From: Candidatus Methanofrustulum fimipullorum | GTDB lineage: Archaea > Halobacteriota > Methanosarcinia > Methanosarcinales > Methanosarcinaceae | Length of the DNA stretch: 64,000 bases | Reading direction: 5' to 3' | Assembly: GCA_012518265.1 (NCBI GenBank) | Contig: JAAYST010000048.1 | Coordinates: forward strand, 1-64,000 | The notes under the pieces: generated by a model | The model's database searches: none | What the model saw: the letters and a program-made list of their open reading frames with translations, nothing else | What the model was told of the DNA's origin: nothing | Part shown: positions 33,827 to 44,798 of the stretch, in pieces | Layout of the letters: each line of letters opens with the position of its first letter | Position numbering within the stretch: the stretch's first letter is position 1 | Position numbers and translations under genes: made by a program

Positions 33827-35758
33827 TCACTTATGATTTACCACACAATCCGACAATCCAGTAATTTCGACGATATCGCTGTTGTCGGGGCTGTAGATTA
33901 TCATTTGTCCTTTTTTAAGGTACGGAATTTTCTTTTCGTATTCTTTCGGAACTTTTACCGAATTAATTGCAGCATCGTTATTTAAGTTCAAAATGATTTT
34001 AGTGTTTACTTGTTTTAAAATTTCAGGTTGAATGTCTTGAGGGTCCTGCGTTATCAAGAAAAGACCCAAACCTTCTTTTCTTCCCTGTTTTACGGCTTCC
34101 GCAAATTTGTGTATGATTCTTTCCGATTGAACACTTCCGCCGTCTTTTGATAAATATCTGTGCGCTTCGTCAAGTGCCAAAATGACGGGTGTGTCTTTTA
34201 TTGTCTCATTTCCCGATGTGCTAAGCTTGTTGTCAACTATAATTGACATAATCGTTAAAACGATTAAATCGCGAATTCTGGGAGATGAAATATATTCTGT
34301 CGGAAATACGCTTATTTGTCCGGGTTTGAAAACGGATTCGAAAATCTCTTCAATCGGCTGTGCCGATTGGTCAAAGAACTTGTCAAAATCGGAAATTAAA
34401 ACTTTTCTTAAAATTGCATCGTAAGAGGATTCATGAATTTTTCCTTCTTCCACATAACCTTGTTTACGAACCGGATTTTCCACAAATTCTTTAAAACTTT
34501 TGTATTTAGGAATTCCGTTTATCTTTCTTTCATATTCAAAATAATCTTCAATCAGTTTCTCAAGGCCTAATTTTTGCGGCTCGGAAAGCTCGGCCGTCTC
34601 CATTATCCAAGGATTTGATTTTATGTACGAAAAGGGAATCGTAAAAGATTTTTGAACGGCTTTTGAGCGCCCCGTATATTCCTGACCGGAAACTTTCGTT
34701 AGAAACGTAAATGTATCTTTAAAGCCGCCGTACGATATATTTTCAGAATCGAAATTGAATTTTTTATGGGAATCCAACAATTCGTTGTCTTCAATCATTT
34801 GACAATATTCGTCTTGAGGATCCATTATTACAAGGCACGGTTTCTTTTTTATCGATTTGTCTTTTCGAAGCGGATAGGTATTATCTTCCTCCATGAACTG
34901 CCTTAAAATATTTTTGGTCAAAAACGTCTTTCCGGTGCCTGTGCTTCCGCAAACTAAAACATGTCTGAAAATTAACGGGTCTCCGATTGAATAATCGTTT
35001 CTCAAATAATAAGGAACCGTAGGCGGAACATTGTTAGTTTTAACGGTTTCTCCTCCAACACTTAAATGTCCTAAAAAAACCCCGGCACTCGGAATATTTA
35101 AACCTGTTTGAATCATAGCTTTGTCCGATACGGGATAAATAGGTGAATTCGGTTTAGGAATTCTGTCAGCCATCCTTCTTTGCAAAACACCGTCTTTATT
35201 TTTATAAAGAATACAAATCGGTTCGATATAAATTAAAAACTTATAATCAAATTCGTTCGTCCTGTTAATTCCCGAGCCAAAAATTACTCTGTTTGAATGA
35301 ATTTCAGTCGCATCGTCAGAAAAATATTCCTGACGGTATTCGATTTTAGAAATTTTCCCGAACAAAGATTCATCATCGAAATACGGTACCGAAATGTATG
35401 AACCGAGACGAATTAAAGAACGTTTCTCAGAAGAAATAAAACCTACAATCGATGCACCGTAATCATTTATTTCAAGCTTTTCAACACCAACCGTTACAAT
35501 CCCGTAAGCCGAACCCGAGTCGGACTCAATCGATTGAAAATCGATTGAGTCCAAACCGATTGAACCTTCCGTATCTGAAAACTTATCGGAATTAAACTTA
35601 GAATCAAGTGAACCCGAATAAGACTTTAAGTCAAGTGAATCGGAATAAGACTCCGAATTAAAAGAATCGGAACCGAAACCGCTTTCATTTAAAAGTTTTT
35701 GAACTTTTCCGGCTAATTCGTCAAGAGATTCTTTTTCAAAATCATAATCATTAGGCAT
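33827..35758 (-). CDS. herA: HerA DNA helicase/translocase
   Basis: HerA is a hexameric ATP-dependent DNA translocase that works with NurA in DNA-end resection. The 643-residue protein has a HAS-barrel-like domain at about 85-230, Walker A GSTGTGKT near 270, and VIMDPQDEY. Walker B is VILALDEAHRYLS near 535, with the HerA-typical QGRKEGLGLFLITQDPQDI. The first 80 residues are a Ser/Asp-rich repeat tail (SDSLDLKSYSGSLDSKF) not expected in HerA. It lies downstream of nurA on the same strand. Confidence 0.93.
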   Translation of the reverse strand: MPNDYDFEKESLDELAGKVQKLLNESGFGSDSFNSESYSDSLDLKSYSGSLDSKFNSDKFSDTEGSIGLDSIDFQSIESDSGSAYGIVTVGVEKLEINDYGASIVGFISSEKRSLIRLGSYISVPYFDDESLFGKISKIEYRQEYFSDDATEIHSNRVIFGSGINRTNEFDYKFLIYIEPICILYKNKDGVLQRRMADRIPKPNSPIYPVSDKAMIQTGLNIPSAGVFLGHLSVGGETVKTNNVPPTVPYYLRNDYSIGDPLIFRHVLVCGSTGTGKTFLTKNILRQFMEEDNTYPLRKDKSIKKKPCLVIMDPQDEYCQMIEDNELLDSHKKFNFDSENISYGGFKDTFTFLTKVSGQEYTGRSKAVQKSFTIPFSYIKSNPWIMETAELSEPQKLGLEKLIEDYFEYERKINGIPKYKSFKEFVENPVRKQGYVEEGKIHESSYDAILRKVLISDFDKFFDQSAQPIEEIFESVFKPGQISVFPTEYISSPRIRDLIVLTIMSIIVDNKLSTSGNETIKDTPVILALDEAHRYLSKDGGSVQSERIIHKFAEAVKQGRKEGLGLFLITQDPQDIQPEILKQVNTKIILNLNNDAAINSVKVPKEYEKKIPYLKKGQMIIYSPDNSDIVEITGLSDCVVNHK

Positions 35759-35888
35759 AAAACATCAATTTCCTTTTTTCATTAATCCTTAATATTTCTT
35801 CCCAAATATTTCATCTAAATATTTCGTTTAAATATTTCTTTCTCAATTAATACTAAATATTTCATCAAAAAAACTTCATTTTTATAAC

Positions 35889-37184
35889 TCATTCCCAATA
35901 TTCGTCCAAATCTCCCCAACGTATCAAATTGTAATTTGTATCGATATTTAGCACTTTAAACATCGATTGAACCGTATTTTTCTCTAAAACGCTTATTTTT
36001 GCAATAGAATCTGCTTTTGAAAGTGTTTCCGGAATTGAATATAAAGAAAGTTCAAAGAGCATTTTTCCCGTTATTTTTTGTCTCATATCTTCAGACTTTA
36101 TAAGCCCGTAAGGGCATTCTATTTTAAAAATAATGCTTTTGCCGTCGATTACGGTATGAACGATAAAAAAGGAAAGCGCATAATCTTCGGGTTCGTTTTC
36201 ATGATTTAGTTTACCATATACAAGAGGAGACGACGATTTTATTTCTTTTTCATAGTATTGATTAGGTTGAATAAACCAGTTTGTATAAGATAATTCATCC
36301 GATTTATTTAATGCCGTTTTATATTTTGAATTCGCTCTTGTGTTTGATTTTTTGGAATTTATGCTTACGTTCGGTTTTTTGGAATTTACGTGTTCGCCTT
36401 TAAAATCGTCTGATTTTAAAAACGCTTTAAACATTTGAGAATCGGAAGACCAAGGTACTTTTTTGTAAATGCCGTCTTCTTTAAACATTTCATTGAGCGC
36501 ATTTACGATTTGAACGTCTTCGGGATTTTTTACAAAACCGACAACAGGAATTTGTGTTTTTATATGAAAATCGATTATATCTACATAATTTTGAAGAATT
36601 TTTTGTGCCGTTTTGTCGTGTCGAATCAATATATCGTCGGACGGAACGCTCATCCAATACATAAGCTGTTTCGGATATAAGGGGCCGTCCATAATTAAAA
36701 AGCCGTCTTTTTTAAATTCGTTTTGAATAAAAAGCATATGTTCCGATTCGGAATAATAAAGTGCAACGTCATGCACCATCCGCGCTATTCGTTTTTTGAG
36801 AAGAGAAGAGTCGATTGAAATTGTTTTGCTTCTGCAGAATCCTTCATCAAATACGTTCCATGTGCTTTCTTTTAAAAAAGAAGAGTCTGATTTTGAAGAA
36901 AAACCGGAACAAACTATCGTTCTTTTTCTGTGAAGATCCAAATCGCTCGGAGTAGACGCTATTGCACAATGACAAATATCAACAAAAAGGCCGCAATCAA
37001 ATAATAAAGGATTTGTGCTTCCGCTGTCGCATGCGTAAATTACTTTAAACGGGTCTTTTGATTCATCCGAAGATTCGATCAATTTCCTTTTGCTAATCGA
37101 ATATATGCTTGGAAATCCTATCGATTTTAAAATAACTCTGCCTTTGTTTTTAAGCTCGGTAAGCTTCAAAAACAGATCGTCCAA
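35889..37184 (-). CDS. nurA: NurA 5'-3' nuclease, start codon uncertain
   Basis: NurA is the manganese-dependent nuclease partner of HerA. Motif ACDSGSTNP near residue 50 carries the first catalytic Asp and FLIMDGPLYP near 155 the second. A Lys/Ser/Asn insert with repeats (NSKKPNVSINSKKSN) lies near 265-290. Position 37184 is only the first TTG in the frame. The frame stays open upstream to 37319 with NurA-like helical sequence (LEPIHIEEIFRIINSVEK) but no ATG, GTG or TTG. The real start is probably an ATT at 37274, nine bases after GGGAG. Alternatively one base is missing in the T run near 37290, linking to ATG 37327. The gene is upstream of herA. Confidence 0.85.
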   Translation of the reverse strand: MDDLFLKLTELKNKGRVILKSIGFPSIYSISKRKLIESSDESKDPFKVIYACDSGSTNPLLFDCGLFVDICHCAIASTPSDLDLHRKRTIVCSGFSSKSDSSFLKESTWNVFDEGFCRSKTISIDSSLLKKRIARMVHDVALYYSESEHMLFIQNEFKKDGFLIMDGPLYPKQLMYWMSVPSDDILIRHDKTAQKILQNYVDIIDFHIKTQIPVVGFVKNPEDVQIVNALNEMFKEDGIYKKVPWSSDSQMFKAFLKSDDFKGEHVNSKKPNVSINSKKSNTRANSKYKTALNKSDELSYTNWFIQPNQYYEKEIKSSSPLVYGKLNHENEPEDYALSFFIVHTVIDGKSIIFKIECPYGLIKSEDMRQKITGKMLFELSLYSIPETLSKADSIAKISVLEKNTVQSMFKVLNIDTNYNLIRWGDLDEYWE

Positions 37185-37329
37185 CGATTCGCTGTCGGTT
37201 TCGTCTCCAGCTGTTTTTTCTACCGAATTTATTATTCTGAAAATTTCTTCTATGTGAATCGGTTCAAGAGTAATTTTTACACGCTCCCGAAAATAATTTC
37301 CGTCATTTCTTTTATTTGTTTATTCATTT

Positions 37330-38220
37330 TTATTTCCGTTTAATTCTAAAACCTGATTTTGTGTTGGGGTCTGCATATTTCATAACTTTTCTTACTTCTC
37401 TGATTTTTAAATAATGATTTATTAAAACGGCAAACGTTAAAACGCCCAGAATCAAAAACGTAATCGTCATATAAAGCGGCAAGTTTTTGTTATAGTACTG
37501 AACTGAAACACCGATTGCATCTTCCCAAACCATAAGAATGTCGTGTTCTTCCGGGCGCGTAAGCGTCATTGATGGCGAGGGAATCGGTCTTCCGAATACG
37601 TAACTTCCGGTCCTTTTGTCATCCGGAATTGAAATTTGTATATGTCTTGCACCGTCATCTACCATTATTGAATTTTTGCTGTTTTTAAAAACTGTCGTGT
37701 AACACAAATAGCCCGATGTGTTGTATTTGAAATAAATATTGTAAGACGAATTCGTTTTGGACTTTCGGATTTCATAAGGTACGTTTGAAATTTCCGGATT
37801 TTCGGATAAGTCTTTCAAAGAAAAATAATGATTTTTCGTATCTTTGTTATTTATAAAAACCAAGTTTTCAATTTCGGATCCGCCAAACATATTGTTTGCG
37901 TCCGACATTAACTTTACAACTCTTTCATTTGAAACCGTTCTTGTTACAAAAATACGTTTAGTATCCTTATCGACTTTATAAAAACCCGCAGGAACAATTT
38001 CGTTTGTAACGTTTACAAAACCTGTTGTCCTTTCAGTCAAAACGGCAGGCTCCGCCGGCAAATAATATATTTGCTTAATATCTTCGATAGACAACGGTTT
38101 ATTGTCGGGTTCGTCAGGTTCCGGCATTAAAAAATTGTCGATTACAAAAAACGACAAAGAAAAAAATACCAGAGAGAATATTATGAATACAGCTAAAATC
38201 AAAATATTATTTTTAGACAT
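37330..38220 (-). CDS. Membrane protein with large extracytoplasmic domain (possible DUF5803)
   Basis: This 296-residue protein has an N-terminal membrane segment (about 7-30) that may be a signal anchor, and a second one at about 247-270. About 215 residues rich in beta strands, with TERTTGFVNVT and GSYVFGRPIPSPSMTL, lie between them outside the membrane. The tail is basic. It resembles euryarchaeal DUF5803 proteins, but I am not certain. It lies immediately upstream of nurA (stop and a possible nurA ATG are two bases apart), so it may share the transcript. The function is unknown. Confidence 0.6.
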   Translation of the reverse strand: MSKNNILILAVFIIFSLVFFSLSFFVIDNFLMPEPDEPDNKPLSIEDIKQIYYLPAEPAVLTERTTGFVNVTNEIVPAGFYKVDKDTKRIFVTRTVSNERVVKLMSDANNMFGGSEIENLVFINNKDTKNHYFSLKDLSENPEISNVPYEIRKSKTNSSYNIYFKYNTSGYLCYTTVFKNSKNSIMVDDGARHIQISIPDDKRTGSYVFGRPIPSPSMTLTRPEEHDILMVWEDAIGVSVQYYNKNLPLYMTITFLILGVLTFAVLINHYLKIREVRKVMKYADPNTKSGFRIKRK

Positions 38221-38343
38221 GTGCTACTCTATAATTCTCAAAATTATTAAAGCTATTGAATGAATTAAAAAAAAGTGAAACTAATAAAAAGTTTTTATGA
38301 AAAAAAATCGGAAAACGGCAAGAAATACCAATTGACAAAGTTT

Positions 38344-38375
38344 AAAAAAATCGGCGTTTTAACGCCGATTTTTTT
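38344..38375 (-). terminator. Terminator of the symporter gene
   Basis: A perfect 15-bp stem, AAAAAAATCGGCGTT with its complement, has a minimal loop and flanking A and T runs. It is about 115 bases past the symporter stop. Confidence 0.65.
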
Positions 38376-38393
38376 AGACTTATTCGCATTTAG

Positions 38394-38488
<95 letters not shown>

Positions 38489-38489
38489 T

Positions 38490-40442
38490 TTAGATTTGTC
38501 CGACAGTTTTTAAATTGTGTTTGTATCCGAGTTTTTCTAAAGAATCGATAATTTCGGTATATGCAATGAACACTTCTTTGTACATCGTATTTTCGTCATC
38601 GGTTGTTGGCTCTGCCGCAACCCAAATTTCCGATTCGTCCTTTCCTCTTGTAATTCTCGGACATGCAAGCATGTCGTTGTGTGTTAAACGGTAAATTGAA
38701 TCTTTTCCGGTTGGAGAGATCCATACGTTTTCATGAGATTTGCGAAGGTCGTCTGAAAATTTGAACCAATCGATGTTTTCGGACGATTTAATTTCAAGCT
38801 GAATTTGTGTTCTGTCTCCTGACGGGTCTACGTTTGCGTATTGTTTGTATTTTTTATACATGTCGGAATTTTCGTCTATTTTTTTGGTTTCAGAAACTGT
38901 AAGCATATCGGCTTCTTCTTTGAAAAACGGTGCAAGTGTAATGTTTGAGGGCTTCGGTGTAATTAACGAAATACCTATGAAAGAAACGAGACCTAAAGTC
39001 ATTCCTATCAAAACACCGTGACATTCAAACAGAAGAGCAACGTTTGGACCGTATGCAGCATTTGCTAAAGTTGCCATGCTCTCGCCGCTTCCAACCAAAT
39101 AAACATCGTATGCGCACAATAAAATCTGTACGACTCCGCCGATTAAAATTGAAACGGTTGCACCTTCTTTTGTTGCACGCTTCCAGTAAAGACCGCCCAT
39201 TAACGGGAAGAAATAGGCAGCTGTTGCAATGTAAGTTGCAATGTGTACAAAGCCTAAAATGTTTATCGGCAAAAATGAAAGAACCGTAGCACCGATGATA
39301 ATTATTAAAACGGAAATACGGTTTACACGTTTCATGTCGTTCATCGTTGCGTCCGGTTTTATATATCTTTGATAGATGTCACGAGAAATACATGAACCGC
39401 CCGATGTTGCAAACGTGTCGGTACACGACATTGCGGCAGCAGTCAAACCGAGCGCTGTAAAAATAACAACGATAGGAGAGAAGGAAGACATGAAAAACTT
39501 AAGAAGAGAAGCTTCTGCAAGTGAAAAGTCCGTTATTGCTTCAGGGTACAGATATCTAAGAGAAATTCCTGCAATAAAACAGAAAAGACCGAATATTAAA
39601 AACATTAGAAACGCACCGAAGAAGAAACCGTTTCTTCCTGATCTCTCGTCACGAGCGGCCCATACTTTTTGCCATTGGTCGTTTTCACTAATAAACCCCG
39701 GCATTATCGCAACCATAAATATAAGTGCGAGAGGAATTCCCATTGAAAGCGGATTCCACCAACTTGAGGGAACAGATTCCGTGAAAAGTCCGGTTAAAGA
39801 AATCGTATTTTCCACATTTCCAAACATTCCGGTTGCAAATCCTAAAGTTGCGATTGCACCGAAAATTACAACGGAAGCTAAAAGAATGAATTGCAAAACA
39901 TCTGTCCAAATTACGGCGGAAAGTCCTCCAAGCAAAACGTAAGCCGAAACGGCTAAAGCGATAAGCAATGCTGCATAAATCGGCTCAAGTCCGAAAAATA
40001 CGTTAAAAATAAGAGAAAGACCGCTTATATCGGCTGCTGCGAAAAGCATCATAATAATCATGATAAGAATCGCAACGGGAGCTCGTATAATTGAAGAATA
40101 GCGTTGTTCTAAAAGTTCCGGTTGAGTAATTGACGGAAGACTTTTTATCTTTTTGACAAGAAGACCGATAACAATCAAAGCAATAACATTCGGTGCGGCA
40201 AAAGTCCAAATGGAACCCATACCGTCAACTAAATAATATGCAATTACCGACAAAATCCCTCCGCCGGTAATCCACGAAGCTGCTGCGGAAAAACCGATCG
40301 GAAGCGGTCCGATTTTACGTCCGCCCAACCAAAAATCGGTGACCGATTTTTGCTTTTTGCTGAAATAATAACCGATTGAAAGCAATACTGCAATATATAC
40401 GGCTAAAAGTATAATAAACATATAATAATAAATTTTATCCAT
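38490..40442 (-). CDS. Sodium:solute symporter with C-terminal soluble domain
   Basis: This is a member of the sodium:solute symporter (SSS) family with about 13 membrane segments over the first 510 residues. Typical segments are TDFWLGGRKIGPLPIGFSA near 40 and GGLSAVIWTDVLQF near 180. I start it at ATG 40442 (650 residues) after AAAGG; a TTG three codons upstream is open. The last 140 residues form a soluble domain with an ETKKIDENSDMYKKY linker and a predicted alpha/beta region. The substrate cannot be assigned. It lies alone between two terminators. Confidence 0.85.
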   Translation of the reverse strand: MDKIYYYMFIILLAVYIAVLLSIGYYFSKKQKSVTDFWLGGRKIGPLPIGFSAAASWITGGGILSVIAYYLVDGMGSIWTFAAPNVIALIVIGLLVKKIKSLPSITQPELLEQRYSSIIRAPVAILIMIIMMLFAAADISGLSLIFNVFFGLEPIYAALLIALAVSAYVLLGGLSAVIWTDVLQFILLASVVIFGAIATLGFATGMFGNVENTISLTGLFTESVPSSWWNPLSMGIPLALIFMVAIMPGFISENDQWQKVWAARDERSGRNGFFFGAFLMFLIFGLFCFIAGISLRYLYPEAITDFSLAEASLLKFFMSSFSPIVVIFTALGLTAAAMSCTDTFATSGGSCISRDIYQRYIKPDATMNDMKRVNRISVLIIIIGATVLSFLPINILGFVHIATYIATAAYFFPLMGGLYWKRATKEGATVSILIGGVVQILLCAYDVYLVGSGESMATLANAAYGPNVALLFECHGVLIGMTLGLVSFIGISLITPKPSNITLAPFFKEEADMLTVSETKKIDENSDMYKKYKQYANVDPSGDRTQIQLEIKSSENIDWFKFSDDLRKSHENVWISPTGKDSIYRLTHNDMLACPRITRGKDESEIWVAAEPTTDDENTMYKEVFIAYTEIIDSLEKLGYKHNLKTVGQI

Positions 40443-40748
40443 AACAATCAAACCTTTTAATCATATGATATAAATTAATATCAAATTAATATAGGCTTAA
40501 TAAATGCTTAATAAAAGCAAATATTTAAAATGCCGTTAGTAAATATAAATTTAACGGAAAAGAATAAAAAAGAACAGAATATAAATTGCTTTAGAATATC
40601 GTTTTTTACTAAAAAGAAAAATTAAATGAAAGTAAAGTTTACTTTCATTTAATTAAAATTGATTTATGAATCGATATTAAACCGAAATTTCGATATTAAA
40701 CCGAAATTAATCAATATTAAATCGAAATCAAATCGATTTAGAGTGAAA
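40443..40748. other. Spacer between symporter and ATPase operon
   Basis: This roughly 306-bp stretch holds the symporter promoter (TATA-like sequence near 40465-40490 on the minus strand), the ATPase terminator and repeats of the type CGATATTAAACCGAAATT at about 40672-40712. No gene is visible. Confidence 0.5.
40621..40653 (-). terminator. Terminator of the A1A0 ATPase operon
   Basis: The 16-base arm ATTAAATGAAAGTAAA is followed after a single G by its exact complement. It is about 95 bases downstream of atpD. Confidence 0.6.
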
Positions 40749-41375
40749 TCATGCACTTTTACCTTTGATTTTCTTCAAACTTGAAAGGCTTTCACGTTCC
40801 ATTTCTTCAAGGCGAAGCTTGATGAAAGAAACAGACTCTTCTAGTTCGGGAATTACTTTAAATTCAAGTGCATTTACACGTCTTTTCGTTTTTTCAATAT
40901 CGTCGAGTAATCTTTTCATAGTCGTTTCCAATTCGGCGGCGACTATAATTTTTTCGACCAAAATTTCATAGGTATCGGCGGCTTCATCGATGTAAGCGTT
41001 TGTACCGACGACACCATATCCTCTCGTGTGGAGTTGCTTGTGAACGTCAGATCCGCGTATTTCAGGAACGACAACACCCATAATATTTGTGTTTTTAAGC
41101 TCTATTGAAGGAACCACGTTTACTGAAAAAGAAGCCGATTTAAGAGCAATCGACCCTTCCACGGCAGAAGCCAGGTTGGATGCCAAAACAGCATCCTCGT
41201 AGGCTTTATCCAATTCCTCGCGTACGTTTCTGGCTTTATCGAGAATTTTAAAAAATTCCATGATTAAACCGTCACGTTTCATTTTCAGTAATTTGTGACC
41301 GTTTTTAGAGAGCTTTATTCGTTTTTGAAGTGCCTGAAGTTCGGAACGAGTTGGCTTAACATCTTTCACGGCCAT
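40749..41375 (-). CDS. atpD: A1A0-ATP synthase subunit D
   Basis: Subunit D is the central rotor stalk. The 208-residue protein begins AVKDVKPTRSELQALQKRIKL, the family N-terminus, and ends in a long coiled coil (KRRVNALEFKVIPEL). I use ATG 41375, which follows the atpB stop and a GAGTGA site; a GTG three codons upstream overlaps atpB. It is the last gene of the operon H-I-K-E-C-F-A-B-D. Confidence 0.95.
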   Translation of the reverse strand: MAVKDVKPTRSELQALQKRIKLSKNGHKLLKMKRDGLIMEFFKILDKARNVREELDKAYEDAVLASNLASAVEGSIALKSASFSVNVVPSIELKNTNIMGVVVPEIRGSDVHKQLHTRGYGVVGTNAYIDEAADTYEILVEKIIVAAELETTMKRLLDDIEKTKRRVNALEFKVIPELEESVSFIKLRLEEMERESLSSLKKIKGKSA

Positions 41376-41380
41376 AAAAA

Positions 41381-42763
41381 TCACTCTTCCGCCGGTTTAT
41401 CCGGATAGTATTTATCAATAATTTTGTTATCGATTCTTCCGAGATAAGATTTCGGAAGACTTCCGAGAATATTCCATCCTACAGTAAGAGTATCTTCAAT
41501 GGTACGGTTTTCATTTCTGCCTTGACGTACGAATTGGTCTTCGAACAAATCGGCAAATTCGAGAATCTTTTTATCACGTTCCGATAAAGCTTCTTTACCG
41601 ACAATTGCAACAAGACCTCTTAAGTCACGCCCTTCGGCATATCCTGCATACATCTGGTCGGAAACCGCTTTGTGATCTTCACGAGTTTTTCCTTTTCCGA
41701 TACCTGCATTCATCAAACGTGACAAAGAGGGCAAAACATTAATCGGCGGATAAATTCCTTTTCTGTGAAGTTCACGAGAAACTACAATCTGGCCTTCAGT
41801 AATATATCCCGACAAGTCAGGAATCGGGTGAGTAATGTCGTCACCGGGCATTGAAAGAATCGGAATTTGAGTAACTGATCCTTTAACGCCTTTAATGACA
41901 CCTGCACGTTCATAAAGACCTGCCAAATCGGTATACATGTAACCCGGATAACCGCGGCGACCCGGAACTTCTTCTCTGGCCGAACCCATCTGACGCATTG
42001 CTTCACAATAGTTTGTAATATCCGTTAAAATAACCAATACGTGCATATTGTGTTCATATGCGAGATATTCCGCAGCCGTCAAAGCCATTTTCGGCGTAAT
42101 TAAACGCTCTACTGCAGGGTCGTCTGCAAGGTTTAAAAACACGATTGCACGTTCAAGTGCACCCGTCTTTTCAAAGTCGTCCATAAAGTATTGTGCTTCT
42201 TCGTTAGTAATACCCATAGCGGCGAAGACTACCGCAAACTTTTCATCAGAGCCCGGAACTTGCGCCTGTCTTGCAATCTGAAGCGCAATTTCGTTATGAG
42301 GCAAACCTGATCCTGAGAAAATAGGAAGTTTTTGTCCTCTAACGAGTGTGTTAGTTCCGTCGATCGTTGAAATACCCGTTTGAATGAAATCTTCCGGCTG
42401 ATCGCGAGAATAAGGATTCATTGCGGCACCGTGAATATCCATCATTTTTTCAGGAACTATCGGCGGACCGCCGTCTTTGGGTTCGCCCGAGCCTGAGAGA
42501 ATTCTTCCCAAAAGGTCGATTGATGCGGGAAGTTTAAGCGTTTCTCCGGTAAATATAACACTACAATCTTTGTTTAAACCGGAAGTTCCTTCATAAACCT
42601 GAACGACTACGATATCGTCCGATGTATCGAGAACTTCTCCTCTTTTCACCGTACCGTCCGGAAGTTTTATGTGTACAAACTCACCGTAGCCGATAGGCTC
42701 TGTTTTCTCAACAAAAATCAAAGGACCTGCGATTTGATTAATTGTTTTGTATTCTTTAACCAT
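41381..42763 (-). CDS. atpB: A1A0-ATP synthase subunit B
   Basis: This is the regulatory, non-catalytic stator subunit of the A1 head, 460 residues, homologous to A but lacking a working P-loop. Segments [21 protein letters not shown] near 128 and [17 protein letters not shown]-like sequence near 180 are characteristic. GGAGG lies just upstream of the ATG, within the 3' end of atpA, and only two bases separate the genes. Confidence 0.96.
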   Translation of the reverse strand: MVKEYKTINQIAGPLIFVEKTEPIGYGEFVHIKLPDGTVKRGEVLDTSDDIVVVQVYEGTSGLNKDCSVIFTGETLKLPASIDLLGRILSGSGEPKDGGPPIVPEKMMDIHGAAMNPYSRDQPEDFIQTGISTIDGTNTLVRGQKLPIFSGSGLPHNEIALQIARQAQVPGSDEKFAVVFAAMGITNEEAQYFMDDFEKTGALERAIVFLNLADDPAVERLITPKMALTAAEYLAYEHNMHVLVILTDITNYCEAMRQMGSAREEVPGRRGYPGYMYTDLAGLYERAGVIKGVKGSVTQIPILSMPGDDITHPIPDLSGYITEGQIVVSRELHRKGIYPPINVLPSLSRLMNAGIGKGKTREDHKAVSDQMYAGYAEGRDLRGLVAIVGKEALSERDKKILEFADLFEDQFVRQGRNENRTIEDTLTVGWNILGSLPKSYLGRIDNKIIDKYYPDKPAEE

Positions 42764-42765
42764 AA

Positions 42766-44505
42766 TTAGTAGCCTCCGAGTGTTGAAAATTCTTTTTCCA
42801 TCTGATCCATAACAGGACCGATCATTGAGTCAAAGTTTTCTTCATACTTCAGTTTGGCAAGCTCGTCTTTTGACGAAACGTGGAGAATATCCGACACTTC
42901 GACATTTGATTCAAGAGCTGCTTCCGCCAATTCATTGTATCTGAGAATACCTTTAAGCAACTTGTATTGTTTATCAAACGAACAATACGTATCAACCGGA
43001 TGGAAAGAGTTTTGCTGCAAATAGATTTCACGAAGCATACGTGCAACTTCAAGAGTGACCTGCTGATCGTCAGGAAGTGCATCGGATCCTACAAGCTGAA
43101 CAATTTCAAGCAATTCGGATTCCGCTTGGAGAATTTCCATTGATTTACCTCTTAAATCGTTCCAATCAGGAGCAATATTTTCTTCATACCACGGGCTTAA
43201 AGAATCCATATAAAGCGAATAACTGTTCAACCAGTTAATTGCCGGGAAGTGACGTTTCTGCGACAAGCTCGAATCGAGCGCCCAGAATACTTTTACGATA
43301 CGAAGCGTACCTTGAGAAACGGGCTCTGAAATGTCCCCTCCTGCAGGAGATACCGCACCGATTACCGTAATTGAACCTACATCATCGTTAAACGTTTCAA
43401 CGATTCCTGCACGTTCATAAAACTCTGCAAGTCTTGATGACAAATAAGCAGGGTAACCTTCTTCACCCGGCATTTCTTCAAGACGTGAAGAAATTTCACG
43501 CATTGCTTCTGCCCACCTCGAAGTCGAGTCGGCCATCAAAGCAACGTCGTATCCCATGTCACGATAATATTCGGCAATCGTAATTCCCGTATAAATTGAA
43601 GCTTCACGAGCAGCTACCGGCATGTTTGAAGTGTTTGCAATCAAAACGGTACGTTCCATTAACGGTCGACCTGTTTGAGGATCTTCGAGTTCCGGGAACT
43701 CGTTTAATACTTCCGCCATTTCGTTTCCGCGCTCACCGCAACCGATATAGACTACGATGTTTGCATCACTCCATTTTGCCAACTGCTGTTGTGTAACAGT
43801 TTTTCCTGAACCGAAAGGTCCCGGAATTGCAGCCGTTCCGCCTTTTGCAATCGGAAACATCGTATCAAGAATTCTTTGTCCGGTTACAAGTGGCGTTTTC
43901 GGTGCCATTTTAAATTTAACCGGACGCGGATTTCTAACCGGCCATTTGTGGCTGAGTTTTAATTCTGTTCCGTCTTCCATTTTTCCGATTATGTCGACTA
44001 CGGTAAACGAACCGCTTTTTATTTCTTTAATTTTACCTTCGTTTGCGTTTGGGGGCAAAAATATTTTGTGCAAAATATTTTCAGTTTCCTGAACGCTTCC
44101 AATCATATCTCCCGGTTTTATAGAATCTCCGGGGGATACACAAGCTTTGAAATCCCATTTTTTAGAATGATCAAGACCGTCTGCGGTAACTCCTCTATGA
44201 ATGAAATTTCCCATTTCTTCTTTAAGGACACCCAACGGCCTTTGAATACCGTCGTAAATACTTTCAAGGAGACCGGGACCGAGTTCAACGGAAAGCGGAA
44301 GACCTGTGTTTTCTACAGGTTCACCGGGTTTAAGACCCGATGTTTCTTCATAAACTTGAACAACGGATTTGTCTCCCACAATTTTAATGACTTCTCCCAT
44401 AAGTCCTTCATGACCGACTTTTACTACATCATACATTTTCGTATCAATGCCGGCAATAGTAACTACAGGACCCGCCACACGATAAATTTTACCTTTCACT
44501 TCCAC
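42766..44505 (-). CDS. atpA: A1A0-ATP synthase catalytic subunit A
   Basis: This is the catalytic subunit, 579 residues, with P-loop GPFGSGKT near 228, the non-homologous region at about 115-190, and [16 protein letters not shown] near 325. No intein interrupts the P-loop region, a known insertion site in archaea. It starts with GTG, seven bases after AGGTG, and overlaps the end of atpF by 10 bases. Confidence 0.97.
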   Translation of the reverse strand: MEVKGKIYRVAGPVVTIAGIDTKMYDVVKVGHEGLMGEVIKIVGDKSVVQVYEETSGLKPGEPVENTGLPLSVELGPGLLESIYDGIQRPLGVLKEEMGNFIHRGVTADGLDHSKKWDFKACVSPGDSIKPGDMIGSVQETENILHKIFLPPNANEGKIKEIKSGSFTVVDIIGKMEDGTELKLSHKWPVRNPRPVKFKMAPKTPLVTGQRILDTMFPIAKGGTAAIPGPFGSGKTVTQQQLAKWSDANIVVYIGCGERGNEMAEVLNEFPELEDPQTGRPLMERTVLIANTSNMPVAAREASIYTGITIAEYYRDMGYDVALMADSTSRWAEAMREISSRLEEMPGEEGYPAYLSSRLAEFYERAGIVETFNDDVGSITVIGAVSPAGGDISEPVSQGTLRIVKVFWALDSSLSQKRHFPAINWLNSYSLYMDSLSPWYEENIAPDWNDLRGKSMEILQAESELLEIVQLVGSDALPDDQQVTLEVARMLREIYLQQNSFHPVDTYCSFDKQYKLLKGILRYNELAEAALESNVEVSDILHVSSKDELAKLKYEENFDSMIGPVMDQMEKEFSTLGGY

Positions 44506-44798
44506 AAATCAACACCTACCGCCTGTTTAATTTTTTCTCTTAAATTCGAAGAGCTGTCCCCGCCACCGCCAAGTGTGACAACGGTCGGTTGAACCGAGTC
44601 GTTCAATGCTCTTTTCAAAGATTCGGGCAGTATATTTACATCATCATTATGCATTATCAGAATTCCGACACTATCGTCTTCAAGAGCTGATCTTACTGCC
44701 TCATCGAGCTCAATTGATTCCGTATCATAGATTTTACGGATTCCTGCAAGACGAAAACCTGTTACAAAATCACTATTTCCGATTACAGATAATTCCAT
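44496..44798 (-). CDS. atpF: A1A0-ATP synthase subunit F
   Basis: This small rotor-associated subunit has 100 residues and starts [20 protein letters not shown], typical of the family. Its ATG overlaps the atpC stop (TAATG), so translation is coupled. Confidence 0.94.
   Translation of the reverse strand: MELSVIGNSDFVTGFRLAGIRKIYDTESIELDEAVRSALEDDSVGILIMHNDDVNILPESLKRALNDSVQPTVVTLGGGGDSSSNLREKIKQAVGVDLWK

Noticed and set aside
44068-44592. A 174-residue antisense ORF over atpA/atpF
   Set aside because: It lies wholly opposite well-supported ATPase genes and has no family features; it is a shadow ORF.
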